From NCBI GenBank assembly GCA_009777775.1, contig WRLE01000001.1:216768-280767 (forward strand): a stretch of DNA of 64,000 bases. The letters run 5' to 3'. Both the position numbers and the translations under genes were made by a program. The notes under the pieces are model-generated. The model had not been told where the DNA came from, did not search any database, and saw nothing but the letters and a program-made list of their open reading frames with translations. Every line of letters starts with the position of its first letter. Within the stretch, counting starts at the first letter, position 1. The DNA is from Oscillospiraceae bacterium (GTDB taxonomy: Bacteria > Bacillota > Clostridia > Oscillospirales > Oscillospiraceae). This document shows positions 33,865 through 43,125 of this stretch, piece after piece.

Positions 33865-33996
33865 GGGGGGTAGCGCAGAGTATAATTTTTTTTAGTTCCT
33901 ACGCTCAGTGACGCATCCATGCGTCAATTCGCGCGCTCCACCGTCCTTGGTTTCGCTTGACGGAACTAAAAAAATTTATACTCTGCGCTACCCCCC
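33865..33996. repeat. 132-bp element with 35-bp terminal inverted repeats
   Basis: Arms 33865-33899 and 33962-33996 match at 34 of 35 positions. They begin with six G, continue TAGCGCAGAGTATA, then a T run and AGTTCC. The 62-bp interior holds a palindrome (GACGCAT, ATGCGTC). It lies 30 nt after the helicase gene. It looks like a MITE-like element or a very long bidirectional terminator. There is no coding capacity. Confidence 0.75.
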
Positions 33997-34023
33997 TAGC
34001 GACAATTACGAAATCAATATAAA

Positions 34024-34065
34024 GACTATAGCACAAACAACATTATTGTCGTTTGCGCTATAGTC
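34024..34065. repeat. Hairpin after the inverted-repeat element
   Basis: Arms 34024-34038 and 34051-34065 (GACTATAGC at the base, one mismatch inside 15 bp) with a 12-nt loop; followed by TGCGGTTTTGCGC. Possibly a terminator. Confidence 0.55.
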
Positions 34066-34526
34066 TGCGGTTTTGCGCAAGCGGGGTAAACTCGCGCTTT
34101 TCTATTATAGATTTAGATTAGGTTAGGTTAGTTTTTTGGTGGCAAGATAAAAATCTCGACACCGAAATTTTCTATATAACCACTCCCTTTCCCGCGATTG
34201 CCATTTTTTGTCTCACTTAGGCAGATGCCAATCACAAATCTATTTATATTGCAGATTATTACCTGCAACTGCGCTTTACCTTTGTCAAAGCGAAATTGGA
34301 AAACAAAACAGTTTATGCGCATATATAATTATTTAATGTAGGTCTTTGCTTAAATAATCCTGCTTTGACTTCCAAGAATAATATAAATAATTCCCAATGC
34401 AATAGAAATACCCTAGAACAAGCAATTAAAATCGCATAATACACCCAGTTTGGCGAATATGCGATTAAATGATAAAATATTCATTTTTTTAAAGATTTAA
34501 TCCATGGAAAATGGGCATCTTTGAAT
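34066..34526. other. Intergenic stretch, no supported gene
   Basis: A 64-codon minus-strand frame (34128-34322) has no ribosome binding site and no recognisable family, so I do not call it. The rest is AT-rich without repeats. Confidence 0.45.
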
Positions 34527-36389
34527 TTATCGTTTGTTTGGAAATCGCCTATTAACCGCGGTTCGAATAAGGGAGCCCTTAGTATTCCCTATCAAATCCT
34601 CTCTACCAGCTTCCTTTAATGCTTTTATAACCCTATTTCGGTTTTCAGGTCTTTTCCATTGGAGCAAAGCCCTCTGCATTGCTTTTTCTTCCCGGCTTCG
34701 TGGAACATATACAGGCTTCATAGTACGAGGATCAATCCCTGTGTAGTACATACTAGTTGAAAGAGTTCCAGGCGTTGGATAAAAATCCTGTACTTGCTCT
34801 GGCTGTTTTCCAGTTTCATTAAGATACGACGCTAAAGAGACGGCATCAGAAATGGTGCTGCCAGGATGGGAAGATATGAGATATGGCACTAAATATTGGT
34901 TTTTTCCATAACGCTTATTTAATCTCTTGTATTTATCTGAAAACTTTTCAAAGACTTCGTTTTTTGGCTTTCCCATATAATATAGCACAGAGTTTACGCA
35001 ATGCTCAGGTGCGACTTTGAGTTGTCCTGAAATATGATTTTTTACCAAATCTGCAAAAAATTCACCATTGCTGTCCAGCATTAAATAATCGAACCTGATG
35101 CCGGAACGCACAAAAACTTTTTTGACACCAGCTATACTAGATAGCTTTCTCAGCAATAGCATATAGTCAGTGTGGCTTCCATTGACTTTAGCACAAGGCT
35201 CTGGTGTTAAGCAATTTTTATTGACACACATCCCCTGTTTTAGCTGCTGCTGGCAGGATGGCTGCCTGAAGTTGGCAGTGGGACCGCCCACATCATGGAC
35301 ATAACCTTTAAATAGAGGATGCAGGGTAAATCCTTTCACTTCTTCTATGATAGATTCATGACTTCGCACAGTTACCATCCGACCTTGATGAAATGCAAGG
35401 GCGCAAAAATTACAAGCACCAAAGCAACCCCTATTATGTATAACGGAAAATCGAACCTCCTCGATTGCTGGAACTCCTCCCAATAAATCGTACATGGGAT
35501 GTACTTCCCTAGTGAATGGTAAAGCGAAAACTCTGTCCAGCTCTTTTGTATCAAGGGGCTTCATGGGTGGATTAATAACTAGGGACAGACCGTTGTGCTC
35601 TTGTACAATAGCTTTGCCTCGTACGGGGTCGTGTTCGTTGTATTGAATCATAGAAGCATTGGCATATGCATTTTTATCCGATGAAACCTTTTCATATGAG
35701 GCGCAGTCAATTGTTTTAAAGCGGCTTGTATGAGAGTTGGTTCTTATATACCCAATACCCGCCAAATCCTGAATATTACTAATATCCTCTTTCCCTGATA
35801 GCATATTAGCAAGGGCGATGGACGCAGCTTCCCCCATACCGTATACAAGATAATCAGCAGCAGATTCCACTAATATGGATGGCTTTACTTTATCATCCCA
35901 ATAATCATAATGGGCAAATCTCCTCAGTGATGCTTCCAGCCCGCCTATGACAATGGGCAAATCGGGAAAAGCTTCTCTAACTAGGCGCGTATAGACAATT
36001 GTTGCTCGGTCGGGTCTGAGTCCCGCTTTTTTAGCTGGTGAGTAAAAGTCTTCTTTTCGTTTCCGCTTACTTGCCGTATAGTGGGCGACCATGGAGTCAA
36101 GGTTGCCAGCAGTTACAAGGGCAGCATACCTGGGCTTTCCCATATTTGCAATCGATTCAGAATCATTAAAAGAGGGTTGAGGACAGATTGCCACCCGATA
36201 ACCCTCCGCTTCTAGTACTCTGCCGATTACAGCAGCACCGAAGCTGGGATGGTCTATATAGGCATCCCCTGTTATTAGTAAAAAGTCATAATAATACCAA
36301 CCTCGTTCATGCATTTCCTCGCGAGATACAGGGAGAAACCCCCAGGGTATGGGGGTTTTTGTATTTGTTGACATTTTACTCTGGCTCAA
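34527..36389 (-). CDS. YgiQ-family radical SAM protein
   Basis: A 620-residue protein with the YgiQ layout: an N-terminal domain opening WGFLPVSREEMHERGWYYYDF, then VIGGLEASLRRFAHYDYWDD, then the radical SAM cluster motif CxxxCxxC in NRGCFGACNFCALAFHQGR, and the characteristic GPTANFRQPSC and DFYPTPGT downstream. The reaction is not established for the family. A TTG at 36389 is the start with best spacing to GAGG (9 nt); an internal ATG five codons later is the alternative. Confidence 0.93.
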   Translation of the reverse strand: MSQSKMSTNTKTPIPWGFLPVSREEMHERGWYYYDFLLITGDAYIDHPSFGAAVIGRVLEAEGYRVAICPQPSFNDSESIANMGKPRYAALVTAGNLDSMVAHYTASKRKRKEDFYSPAKKAGLRPDRATIVYTRLVREAFPDLPIVIGGLEASLRRFAHYDYWDDKVKPSILVESAADYLVYGMGEAASIALANMLSGKEDISNIQDLAGIGYIRTNSHTSRFKTIDCASYEKVSSDKNAYANASMIQYNEHDPVRGKAIVQEHNGLSLVINPPMKPLDTKELDRVFALPFTREVHPMYDLLGGVPAIEEVRFSVIHNRGCFGACNFCALAFHQGRMVTVRSHESIIEEVKGFTLHPLFKGYVHDVGGPTANFRQPSCQQQLKQGMCVNKNCLTPEPCAKVNGSHTDYMLLLRKLSSIAGVKKVFVRSGIRFDYLMLDSNGEFFADLVKNHISGQLKVAPEHCVNSVLYYMGKPKNEVFEKFSDKYKRLNKRYGKNQYLVPYLISSHPGSTISDAVSLASYLNETGKQPEQVQDFYPTPGTLSTSMYYTGIDPRTMKPVYVPRSREEKAMQRALLQWKRPENRNRVIKALKEAGREDLIGNTKGSLIRTAVNRRFPNKR

Positions 36390-36420
36390 TTTTTTATACC
36401 TCGGTGACTACTTATGATTT

Positions 36421-38379
36421 TTATGGATACATCGATATGCTCAAAGAACAGGTGGTACCTTGAGTGTCCATATTGTAAAACCAAAGGTCAATTATATAGG
36501 TCTCTCCGGCTTCAAAGTACATAGCAATAATCGCATCTAAACCACCAGCATTATCATCGGCACCTGTGATATATGACGAATCCTGCTTATAAATATATAA
36601 AACAGGGTCGTTTTCGTCGATGCTTTGCGTCATAAATATCCATATCCCAGATTGGGATGGGGTGAATGTATAAATGGTATCGCCATTAACAGTAATAGTT
36701 TCTTCAGTACCTTGCAATTTTTCTGATGTATAAACAGATAATGTGCAGCTTCCGAATTCTGTATCATAGAAGCTAGCTTCGATATAATAAGTATTCCCTG
36801 CTTCGAGGTGTCTGAATATTATTGCGTTAAAATCGCCAACGCCATCATCGTTAACAGCTATTAAATTACCGTTTGCATTGTATAAATAGAGAACAGGGTC
36901 GTCATTACCGTTTTCAGAAGTAACAAATATCCATACTCCATCTTGATTAGGCGTAAACTTATAGACAGTTTGGTCTGTCACGAGAACCTCTTCTCCATAT
37001 GAAGAAAAATCAACACTGTTGCTGGTATCGATGGTTCTTGTATAGCTTCCCCCACTTGAATATAACGGGGGCAGCTGTGACAGAGCATAGATGGTATTGC
37101 TATTGTAATTATTTATCAATGGTATTGGTATCGCCATATTTAACGATTCTAAGTATCCATATCGACTTTGCGTTATACCAATGACCTCTCCATATTTATT
37201 GATTAATGCTCCACCATTACTCTCACTTGGAATCGGAGCAGTGTATTGGATATAGCTCATCCAGCCATCATTGATATTTGGATTTGAAATAATCCCTTGA
37301 GATATTGTGTTTTGTCCTCGAATAGAACCATCAATGACAAAGGCAGACGAAGCGGAGACTACTGAAGCGAAATCTCCAATTTTTAGCGATGGAAAGCCAG
37401 AACCATCAACTTTTATGATCGCCCAATCTTCATATTCATCATAATCGAAGTAACCAACGACATTATATTCTTCCCCAGTATCGCTGAGAGTAATTTTTGC
37501 ATATTGTCCGCTCTCGAGTACGTAGTAAGTGGTCACTGCAATCCCGGAACTATCGATGAAAAATCCGCTGCCAGAATAATATAATAAATCATCTGCATCA
37601 AAGACATCGATATGAAATACAGCGGGAGAGCATAGAGCATATATTTCTTCTGCATTTAGTTCGACAGGTCCCATGGGAACATAATTATTAATAGCATCTG
37701 ATCTATAAACTAAATCGAAGGTTTCTTTAGTAAACACAGCAGCATCAATGAGCCTTTGGGCTAAAGTTTGATTACTATTTTTCAAAGTAACAGCCAAAGA
37801 TGCATATGATATTACAACAACATCGGCTCTCCAGAAGTTATTAATGTCTATGAAATCCGGTAAAATCCCGATGGTTTTCGCTAAGGTATATGGGTGGCTC
37901 CACGTGAAGTCAGCACCATTTGTATCATCGTAGTCCAAGGCTCGCAGTACAAAGGTCAAAAACATTGCTGCACTGGCGCGTCCTGTGCCAAATTGGGTCT
38001 CCGAGATTCCGTTTGTGAGATTGTTGGCATAGGCATATCCAACATATGGGTCTGCCCAGCCTGCCACATCGGTAAAGGGATGTGGGTTACTGCTACTTAG
38101 TGCTTCAGCCTCCTTGCCCAAGACACGGATAAGCATTACGAGGGCTTCAATGCGGCTAGGTGCTCTGTTTAGGTCAAAGTCAGTGTCAGAGACTCCACGG
38201 AACAATCCGAGGGTTTTCAAATCATTTGCCAACATTTCTTCAAAAGTCGTTACACGCCCAGCACCAAATGCGAAAACAGGCATCATGCTGACAAGAATTA
38301 CAATGCATAGGGTAATGGATATAGCCTTTTTACTAATGTTTTTTCTTCCAATGGTTTTTCCGCCAATGGTTGTTTTCAC
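36421..38379 (-). CDS. SLH-trypsin-like protein with inactivated catalytic triad
   Basis: The GTG at 38379 follows AAGG with 8-nt spacing; the ATG three codons earlier is too close to it. Signal peptide (about 18-40), SLH-type repeats (about 44-220), an S1C/HtrA-like trypsin fold (about 245-425) and two pre-peptidase C-terminal-type beta domains (about 450-650). In the next gene the triad is His-Asp-Ser; here the His site reads TTYYV (Tyr286), Asp318 remains (DWAII), and the Ser site reads SESNGG (Asn388). It should be unable to cleave peptide bonds. It is a tandem duplicate of 38517-40427, with the same promoter. Confidence 0.88.
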   Translation of the reverse strand: MKTTIGGKTIGRKNISKKAISITLCIVILVSMMPVFAFGAGRVTTFEEMLANDLKTLGLFRGVSDTDFDLNRAPSRIEALVMLIRVLGKEAEALSSSNPHPFTDVAGWADPYVGYAYANNLTNGISETQFGTGRASAAMFLTFVLRALDYDDTNGADFTWSHPYTLAKTIGILPDFIDINNFWRADVVVISYASLAVTLKNSNQTLAQRLIDAAVFTKETFDLVYRSDAINNYVPMGPVELNAEEIYALCSPAVFHIDVFDADDLLYYSGSGFFIDSSGIAVTTYYVLESGQYAKITLSDTGEEYNVVGYFDYDEYEDWAIIKVDGSGFPSLKIGDFASVVSASSAFVIDGSIRGQNTISQGIISNPNINDGWMSYIQYTAPIPSESNGGALINKYGEVIGITQSRYGYLESLNMAIPIPLINNYNSNTIYALSQLPPLYSSGGSYTRTIDTSNSVDFSSYGEEVLVTDQTVYKFTPNQDGVWIFVTSENGNDDPVLYLYNANGNLIAVNDDGVGDFNAIIFRHLEAGNTYYIEASFYDTEFGSCTLSVYTSEKLQGTEETITVNGDTIYTFTPSQSGIWIFMTQSIDENDPVLYIYKQDSSYITGADDNAGGLDAIIAMYFEAGETYIIDLWFYNMDTQGTTCSLSISMYP

Positions 38380-38455
38380 AAAAATCATCCTTTTTAATAT
38401 TTTATAGTATTCTTCTTTTAATTATGCCAACTAAAACATTCGGTAATTTCGCCTT

Positions 38456-38484
38456 ACTTTATGATAAATACTTACAAATGTCAA
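38456..38484 (-). promoter_or_regulatory. Sigma-A promoter, SLH-protease twin A
   Basis: Minus strand: TTGACA (38479-38484), 17 nt, TAAAGT (38456-38461). The spacer and hexamers equal those at 40502-40530 except one base, showing that the duplication included the promoter. Confidence 0.8.
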
Positions 38485-38516
38485 GGAAGAAGCAATTTTT
38501 CCGTGACCAGTAACAT

Positions 38517-40427
38517 TTACATCGATAAGCTCAAAGTACCAGTAGCATTATATTGGTAAAACCAAACTTCGATAAGATATGTCTTACCAGCTTCAAAATA
38601 CATTGATAATACCTCATCATAACCATATGTATCGTTGTCTACAGCATCGATTAAACGGAAGTTTTCATCATATACAAGCAAAACCGGGTCAGCGGAATCA
38701 TTGCTTGATGTCCTGGCGGTCCATGTTCCAGATTGACTGGGTGTAAAGGTAAAAACGCAATCACCACTTACCCCAACCGTACCACCACCGCTGGGTATGA
38801 TAATAGAAGGTACTACAGAAAGGGTACATGTCGCTGTTCCATAACCGTAAAAGCTTACCTCTAAATAATATGATTCCCACGAGTTTAGGTAAGTACAAAT
38901 AACTGCATTATAATTGCCGTCTCCATCATCATCATATGCAATTTCTCTTCCATTACTATCATATAAGGAAAGTACAGGGTCATTATCATCATTATGTGAT
39001 GTGCGAAATACCCAATAGCCGCTTTGATTTGGCGAAAACTTATAGACAGTTACACCATTTATGCGTACTATATCGCCATTTCCAGCCATTTCTATACTGC
39101 TACTGATGTCTCCACTACCACCCATGTTAGGAAATAGAACAGATAGAGAAACCATGTTGTTTCTAGAGTGTCCTGCTGTATATGAAATTGGAAGTGCAAG
39201 ATTTAGGTTTTGACCAAGGACATATTGTGCGGTGGTAATACCGATGACCTCTCCCAATGTGTTAATGAGAGCTCCCCCGCTACTACCAGGAGAAATAGCT
39301 GCTGTAGTTTGAATAAACCTTATTCCGTCTTCCATGCGGTTTGTGTTTGATATTATTCCTTGAGATATTGTGTTTTGTAAACCAAGTGGGCTACCTATGG
39401 CATATACAGTTGATGCTCCTATGACTGTTGAAGCATCACCAATTTTTAAGGTGTGAAATCCAGACCCATCAACTTTAATTACTGCCCAATCTTCTAATTC
39501 GTTATAATCATAAACTCCCGTTACATCATATACAGCGCTAGTACTAGATATTGTTATTTGTGCACTGTGAGCACCTTCAATGACATGATAATTCGTGATA
39601 GCAATTCCATTGCTCTCGATGAAAAACCCGCTGCCTGTTCCAAAGGGCGTTCCATTTGCGTTAAACACTTCAATGAAAAATACCGCTGGGGAGCAAATTT
39701 CATATATTTGCTCTGCTGATAATCCATCATATATTATAGGTATATAATTGGGAATTGCATTGGGATCATAGGTGGCATTATAAAGATTTAGGGTAAATAC
39801 ATCTGCAGCTATTAGTTTTTGCGCTAGTGTTTGACTACTGTTTTTCATAGTGACAGCCAATGAAGCATATGAGATGACAACAACATCGGCTCTCCAAAAA
39901 GTGCTGATGTTGACAAAATCAGGGAGTATCCCAACAGTTGTCGCCAGAGTAAATGGGTCGTTCCAAGTAAAATCAGCACCATTGGTATCATCGTAATCCA
40001 GGGCTCGTAATACAAAAGTCAAATACATTGCTGCACTAGCGCGTCCAGTACCAAATTGCGTATCTGAGATTCCGTTTGTGAGATTGTTGGCATAGGCATA
40101 TCCCACATACGGGTCTGCCCAGCCTGCCACATCGGTGAAAGGATGTGAATTACTACTACTCAGTGCTTCTGATTCCTTTCCCAACACTCGAATAAGCATA
40201 ACGAGCGCTTCGACGCGACTGGGTGCTCTGTTTAGGTCAAAGTCAGTATCAGAGACTCCACGAAACAATCCAAGGGTTTTCAAGTCATTTGCCAGCATTT
40301 CTTCAAAAGTTGTGACACGTACTTGAGCATAGCCAGTAAGAGGCATCATGCTCATGCATATTACTATGCATAGGGTTATGGATATAGCCTTTTTTCTCAT
40401 GTTTTTTCCGCCAATGGTTGTTTTCAC
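38517..40427 (-). CDS. SLH-domain trypsin-like serine protease (HtrA-type catalytic domain)
   Basis: Start GTG 40427, same logic as its twin. Signal peptide (about 12-35), SLH-type repeats (about 36-215), trypsin-like domain with His281 (TNYHV), Asp313 (DWAVI) and Ser383 (GSSGGALI), all present, then two pre-peptidase-type C-terminal domains. The SLH repeats should hold it in the cell wall layer, placing the protease outside the cell. There is no PDZ domain, unlike canonical HtrA. Quality control of S-layer proteins or processing of exported proteins is a reasonable but unproven role. The upstream promoter is strong. Confidence 0.9.
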   Translation of the reverse strand: MKTTIGGKNMRKKAISITLCIVICMSMMPLTGYAQVRVTTFEEMLANDLKTLGLFRGVSDTDFDLNRAPSRVEALVMLIRVLGKESEALSSSNSHPFTDVAGWADPYVGYAYANNLTNGISDTQFGTGRASAAMYLTFVLRALDYDDTNGADFTWNDPFTLATTVGILPDFVNISTFWRADVVVISYASLAVTMKNSSQTLAQKLIAADVFTLNLYNATYDPNAIPNYIPIIYDGLSAEQIYEICSPAVFFIEVFNANGTPFGTGSGFFIESNGIAITNYHVIEGAHSAQITISSTSAVYDVTGVYDYNELEDWAVIKVDGSGFHTLKIGDASTVIGASTVYAIGSPLGLQNTISQGIISNTNRMEDGIRFIQTTAAISPGSSGGALINTLGEVIGITTAQYVLGQNLNLALPISYTAGHSRNNMVSLSVLFPNMGGSGDISSSIEMAGNGDIVRINGVTVYKFSPNQSGYWVFRTSHNDDNDPVLSLYDSNGREIAYDDDGDGNYNAVICTYLNSWESYYLEVSFYGYGTATCTLSVVPSIIIPSGGGTVGVSGDCVFTFTPSQSGTWTARTSSNDSADPVLLVYDENFRLIDAVDNDTYGYDEVLSMYFEAGKTYLIEVWFYQYNATGTLSLSM

Positions 40428-40501
40428 AAATATCATCCTTTTTCATTTTTTTGAATTATACTTGGATAATTACCAATAAAAACTATCGGTAATCTCCCTT
40501 T

Positions 40502-40530
40502 ACTTTATGACAAATACTTACAAATGTCAA
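40502..40530 (-). promoter_or_regulatory. Sigma-A promoter, SLH-protease twin B
   Basis: Minus strand: TTGACA (40525-40530), 17 nt, TAAAGT (40502-40507). Confidence 0.8.
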
Positions 40531-40545
40531 GAAAGAAGCAAACGA

Positions 40546-41493
40546 CTAGTTATTTTCAACGCTTCCTGTAATATCTCTGGCAGACTTGATTCCCTTTTGG
40601 GATAAATAACTCTTTATACCTTCAATGGTTTTTGGTGAAGCGTATGGGTCAGAAAAGTTGGCAGTACCAATTCCCACTAAGCTAGCTCCAGCTAGCATCA
40701 TTTCCACAGCATCGTTCCCATTTGTTATACCACCCATACCAAGAATCGGTATACTCACAGCTTGCTTTACCTGCCACACCATTCGCAGGGCAACGGGAAA
40801 AACAGCTGGTCCCGACAAACCACCAGTATTGTTATATAGTACTGGTCTTTTTGTGTGTATATCAATACGCATGGCAAGAAGGGTATTAATTAATGATATA
40901 GCATCTGCTCCCCCATTCTGAGCGGACAGTGCAATCTCCGCAATATCGGTAACATTGGGAGAGAGCTTCACCATAACTGGTATATTTGATTTGCTTTTTA
41001 CTGCCCTTGTTACTTCTTCAACTGCGGCGGCTGAAGTGCCAAACTGTATCCCACCCTCTTTCACATTGGGGCAAGAGACATTGACCTCTATCATATCCAC
41101 AGCAGCATCCGAGAGTTTTTCTGCCATAGATGCATATTCCTCCACAGTATTTCCCGAAATATTGGCTATGATATTGGTATCTATGTCACGCAAAAAGGGT
41201 AATTCATTTTCGATAAAGCCATCAACACCTGGATTTTGGAGTCCCACACTGTTTAGCATCCCCATGGGAGTCTCTGCAACCCTGGGCGGTGGGTTACCAA
41301 GCCTTTTTGCAGCGGTCAAACCCTTTACACAAATCCCACCAAGGATAGACAAGTCGTAAAATTCGCTATATTCACGCCCGAAACCAAAAGTACCTGAAGC
41401 CACTACAACAGGATTCTTAAAATGTACCCCTGCGAAATCGATACCTAAATCAATACCTAAATCAACGCTATTGGTTTTATCGTCCATTTTCAT
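40546..41493 (-). CDS. pyrD: Dihydroorotate dehydrogenase, catalytic subunit (class 1B)
   Basis: A 315-residue FMN enzyme with FKNPVVVASGTFGFG, NVSCPNVKEG (catalytic loop Cys of class 1 enzymes), KLSPNVTD, NNTGGLSGPAVFP and GMGGITNG. It oxidises dihydroorotate to orotate in pyrimidine synthesis and, as a 1B enzyme, passes electrons to the PyrK partner encoded upstream. The start may be two codons later (ATG 41487), which is better spaced from GGAG. Tandem hairpin repeats separate it from pyrK. Confidence 0.95.
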   Translation of the reverse strand: MKMDDKTNSVDLGIDLGIDFAGVHFKNPVVVASGTFGFGREYSEFYDLSILGGICVKGLTAAKRLGNPPPRVAETPMGMLNSVGLQNPGVDGFIENELPFLRDIDTNIIANISGNTVEEYASMAEKLSDAAVDMIEVNVSCPNVKEGGIQFGTSAAAVEEVTRAVKSKSNIPVMVKLSPNVTDIAEIALSAQNGGADAISLINTLLAMRIDIHTKRPVLYNNTGGLSGPAVFPVALRMVWQVKQAVSIPILGMGGITNGNDAVEMMLAGASLVGIGTANFSDPYASPKTIEGIKSYLSQKGIKSARDITGSVENN

Positions 41494-41499
41494 ATTCTC

Positions 41500-41592
41500 C
41501 TACATTGTTCGGGCGATTTGCCAATCGCCCCTACATTGTTCGGGCGATTTGCCAACCGCACCTACAATTGTTCATGCAATTGGCAATCGTCC
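41500..41592. repeat. Three tandem 31-bp hairpin units
   Basis: Units start at 41500, 41531 and 41562. The first two are nearly identical and contain GGGCGATT-TGCC-AATCGCCC, a self-complementary stem; the third is degraded. They fill the pyrK-pyrD gap and would form stems in the transcript. I recall similar GTAGGGGCGATT-type repeats from other genomes (memory only). Confidence 0.75.
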
Positions 41593-41609
41593 AAATTAGT
41601 ATAAATTCC

Positions 41610-42371
41610 TTAATCCCAGCGTATTTGTTCTGCTGGAAATACTGGACCATCTTTGCAAACTCGACTCATGCTTTCTATACCATTGACTATTGTGGCACAT
41701 GCACAAACTACACAGGCACCCACTCCACATGCCATTCTTTCTTCAAGGGAAAGCTGAACTGCGACTCCCCTGTCCATTGCCAGTTTAGAAATAGCCTTTA
41801 GCATGGGAAGGGGTCCGCAAGCAAGGACTGCTTCATATTTTTCTTCCATGAGCAAATCCTCCAGCGGAGCTAAAACATTACCTTTGATTCCGCCACTTCC
41901 ATCATCTGTGGTAATGAGCACATTATTACAGATTGAGGAAAATTCCTCTGAAAAAATTATTCTGCTCTTGTCTCGAAAGCCCAATATTGCTGTTGCTTCA
42001 CCCTTCGCAGCTTGTGCAGCATAAAGCAATGGTGGTACACCAATACCACCTCCAACAACAATGAATGGGCTTTCAGGTAGCGTGAAGCCATTACCAAGGG
42101 GAGCGAGTATATCAAGTGTTTCGCCAATTTTTCTCTCAGATAGATATTTTGTACCTTCACCCTTTGTTTCAAATATGAATGTTATTTCGTCGTTCTTTAT
42201 GCTTGAAATACTGATGGGTCTGCGCAAAAGCCGTTCCTCCCCGCATTTTATATTGGCAAACTGTCCAGGTCGGGCTAGTTTTGCCAAAGGAGAGTTCCTT
42301 ACTTTCATTTGATAAATTGATTCTGCTATTTTTGTGTTTTCAATAATTTCGCATAAGTAAATATCAGCCAT
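41610..42371 (-). CDS. pyrK: Dihydroorotate dehydrogenase electron transfer subunit
   Basis: The start is ATG 42371 behind AGAGG; the longer frame to 42404 has no site. Ferredoxin-reductase-like: FAD-binding RRPISISS, GTKYLSE, NAD(P)-binding GGGIGVPPLLYAA and a C-terminal [2Fe-2S] cluster loop with CGVGACVVC and a later Cys (SRVCKDGPVF). It shuttles electrons from PyrD to NAD. Promoter at 42426-42454; the two-gene operon runs away from the purine operon. Confidence 0.95.
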   Translation of the reverse strand: MADIYLCEIIENTKIAESIYQMKVRNSPLAKLARPGQFANIKCGEERLLRRPISISSIKNDEITFIFETKGEGTKYLSERKIGETLDILAPLGNGFTLPESPFIVVGGGIGVPPLLYAAQAAKGEATAILGFRDKSRIIFSEEFSSICNNVLITTDDGSGGIKGNVLAPLEDLLMEEKYEAVLACGPLPMLKAISKLAMDRGVAVQLSLEERMACGVGACVVCACATIVNGIESMSRVCKDGPVFPAEQIRWD

Positions 42372-42425
42372 ACTAAAACCTCTTTTGTTGCTAAAGTAGC
42401 TCATTTAATAAGCAGATTAATTGCT

Positions 42426-42454
42426 ATTTTATATCGTAGCCCATTGATTATCAA
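42426..42454 (-). promoter_or_regulatory. Promoter of pyrK-pyrD
   Basis: Minus strand: TTGATA (42449-42454), 17 nt, TAAAAT (42426-42431). Confidence 0.75.
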
Positions 42455-42507
42455 TATATTTTTATTTTGACGTTTGGATTTGTTAAAATTTGTAAGAAAG
42501 GTTTTGC

Positions 42508-42536
42508 TTGAAAAAACCATAATGCTATTATATACT
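42508..42536 (+). promoter_or_regulatory. Promoter of the purine operon
   Basis: TTGAAA (42508-42513), 17 nt, TATACT (42531-42536). The leader to purE is about 75 nt; I see no purine riboswitch or PurR-box pair in it. Confidence 0.7.
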
Positions 42537-42618
42537 AGCCAACAAAAAGACCAGTCAACATATTAAACTCGATCAAATGATTGCTCAAGTTTAGCATTAA
42601 TAGATATGAGGGGGAAAC

Positions 42619-43122
42619 ATGAAAAAAGTAGCAATAATTATGGGTTCAGATAGCGACTTTCCAGTGGTTTCAGAAGCAATAAAGCAGCTTCACAGTTTCG
42701 AGATTCCCTTTGAAGCTCGTGTCATGTCTGCCCACAGAACACCGGTGGATGCAGAACAATTTGCAAAAAATGCAAAAGACAATGGATTCGGAGTTATAAT
42801 AGCAGCCGCTGGGAAAGCAGCGCATCTAGGGGGCGTTATAGCAGCCTATACAACCCTTCCAGTAATAGGGCTGCCAATGGTTTCGTCCACTATGGACGGT
42901 CTTGACAGCTTATTATCAATGGTTCAAATGCCATCTGGGATCCCTGTGGCAACTGTTGCTATTGGGGGCGCGCAAAATGCGGCGATTCTTGCTGCTCAAA
43001 TTCTCGCAATTGATGACGAACAATTATCAAATAAGCTTTCTCAATTTAAAATTGATATGGAAAACAAAGTTCGAGAAGCAGATAAAGGGATTGCTGAAAA
43101 AATCAAAGAAATGATGGGTTAA
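42619..43122 (+). CDS. purE: N5-carboxyaminoimidazole ribonucleotide mutase
   Basis: A 167-residue class I PurE with GSDSDFPV near the N-terminus, MSAHRTP and AGKAAHLGGVIAAYTTLPVIG. It converts N5-CAIR to CAIR. It opens the operon purE-purM-purN-purO-AICARFT-purD; the ATG follows GAGGGGG. No purK, purC or purF lies beside it, so those steps are encoded elsewhere. Only 3 nt separate it from purM. Confidence 0.97.
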   Translation: MKKVAIIMGSDSDFPVVSEAIKQLHSFEIPFEARVMSAHRTPVDAEQFAKNAKDNGFGVIIAAAGKAAHLGGVIAAYTTLPVIGLPMVSSTMDGLDSLLSMVQMPSGIPVATVAIGGAQNAAILAAQILAIDDEQLSNKLSQFKIDMENKVREADKGIAEKIKEMMG

Positions 43123-43125
43123 AAT

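Noticed and set aside
34128..34322. 64-codon minus-strand frame after the hairpins
   Set aside because: No ribosome binding site, no recognisable domain and no partner.
36335..36365. Terminator-like C-run/G-run hairpin with T-tract
   Set aside because: It lies inside the 5' coding part of the YgiQ-type gene and is explained by its Pro/Gly-rich N-terminus.
41500..41592. Transcription terminator between pyrK and pyrD
   Set aside because: The hairpins lack T-tracts; they are tandem repeat units.
42537..42618. Purine riboswitch or PurR box upstream of purE
   Set aside because: The short leader lacks the conserved loop sequences and the paired boxes.
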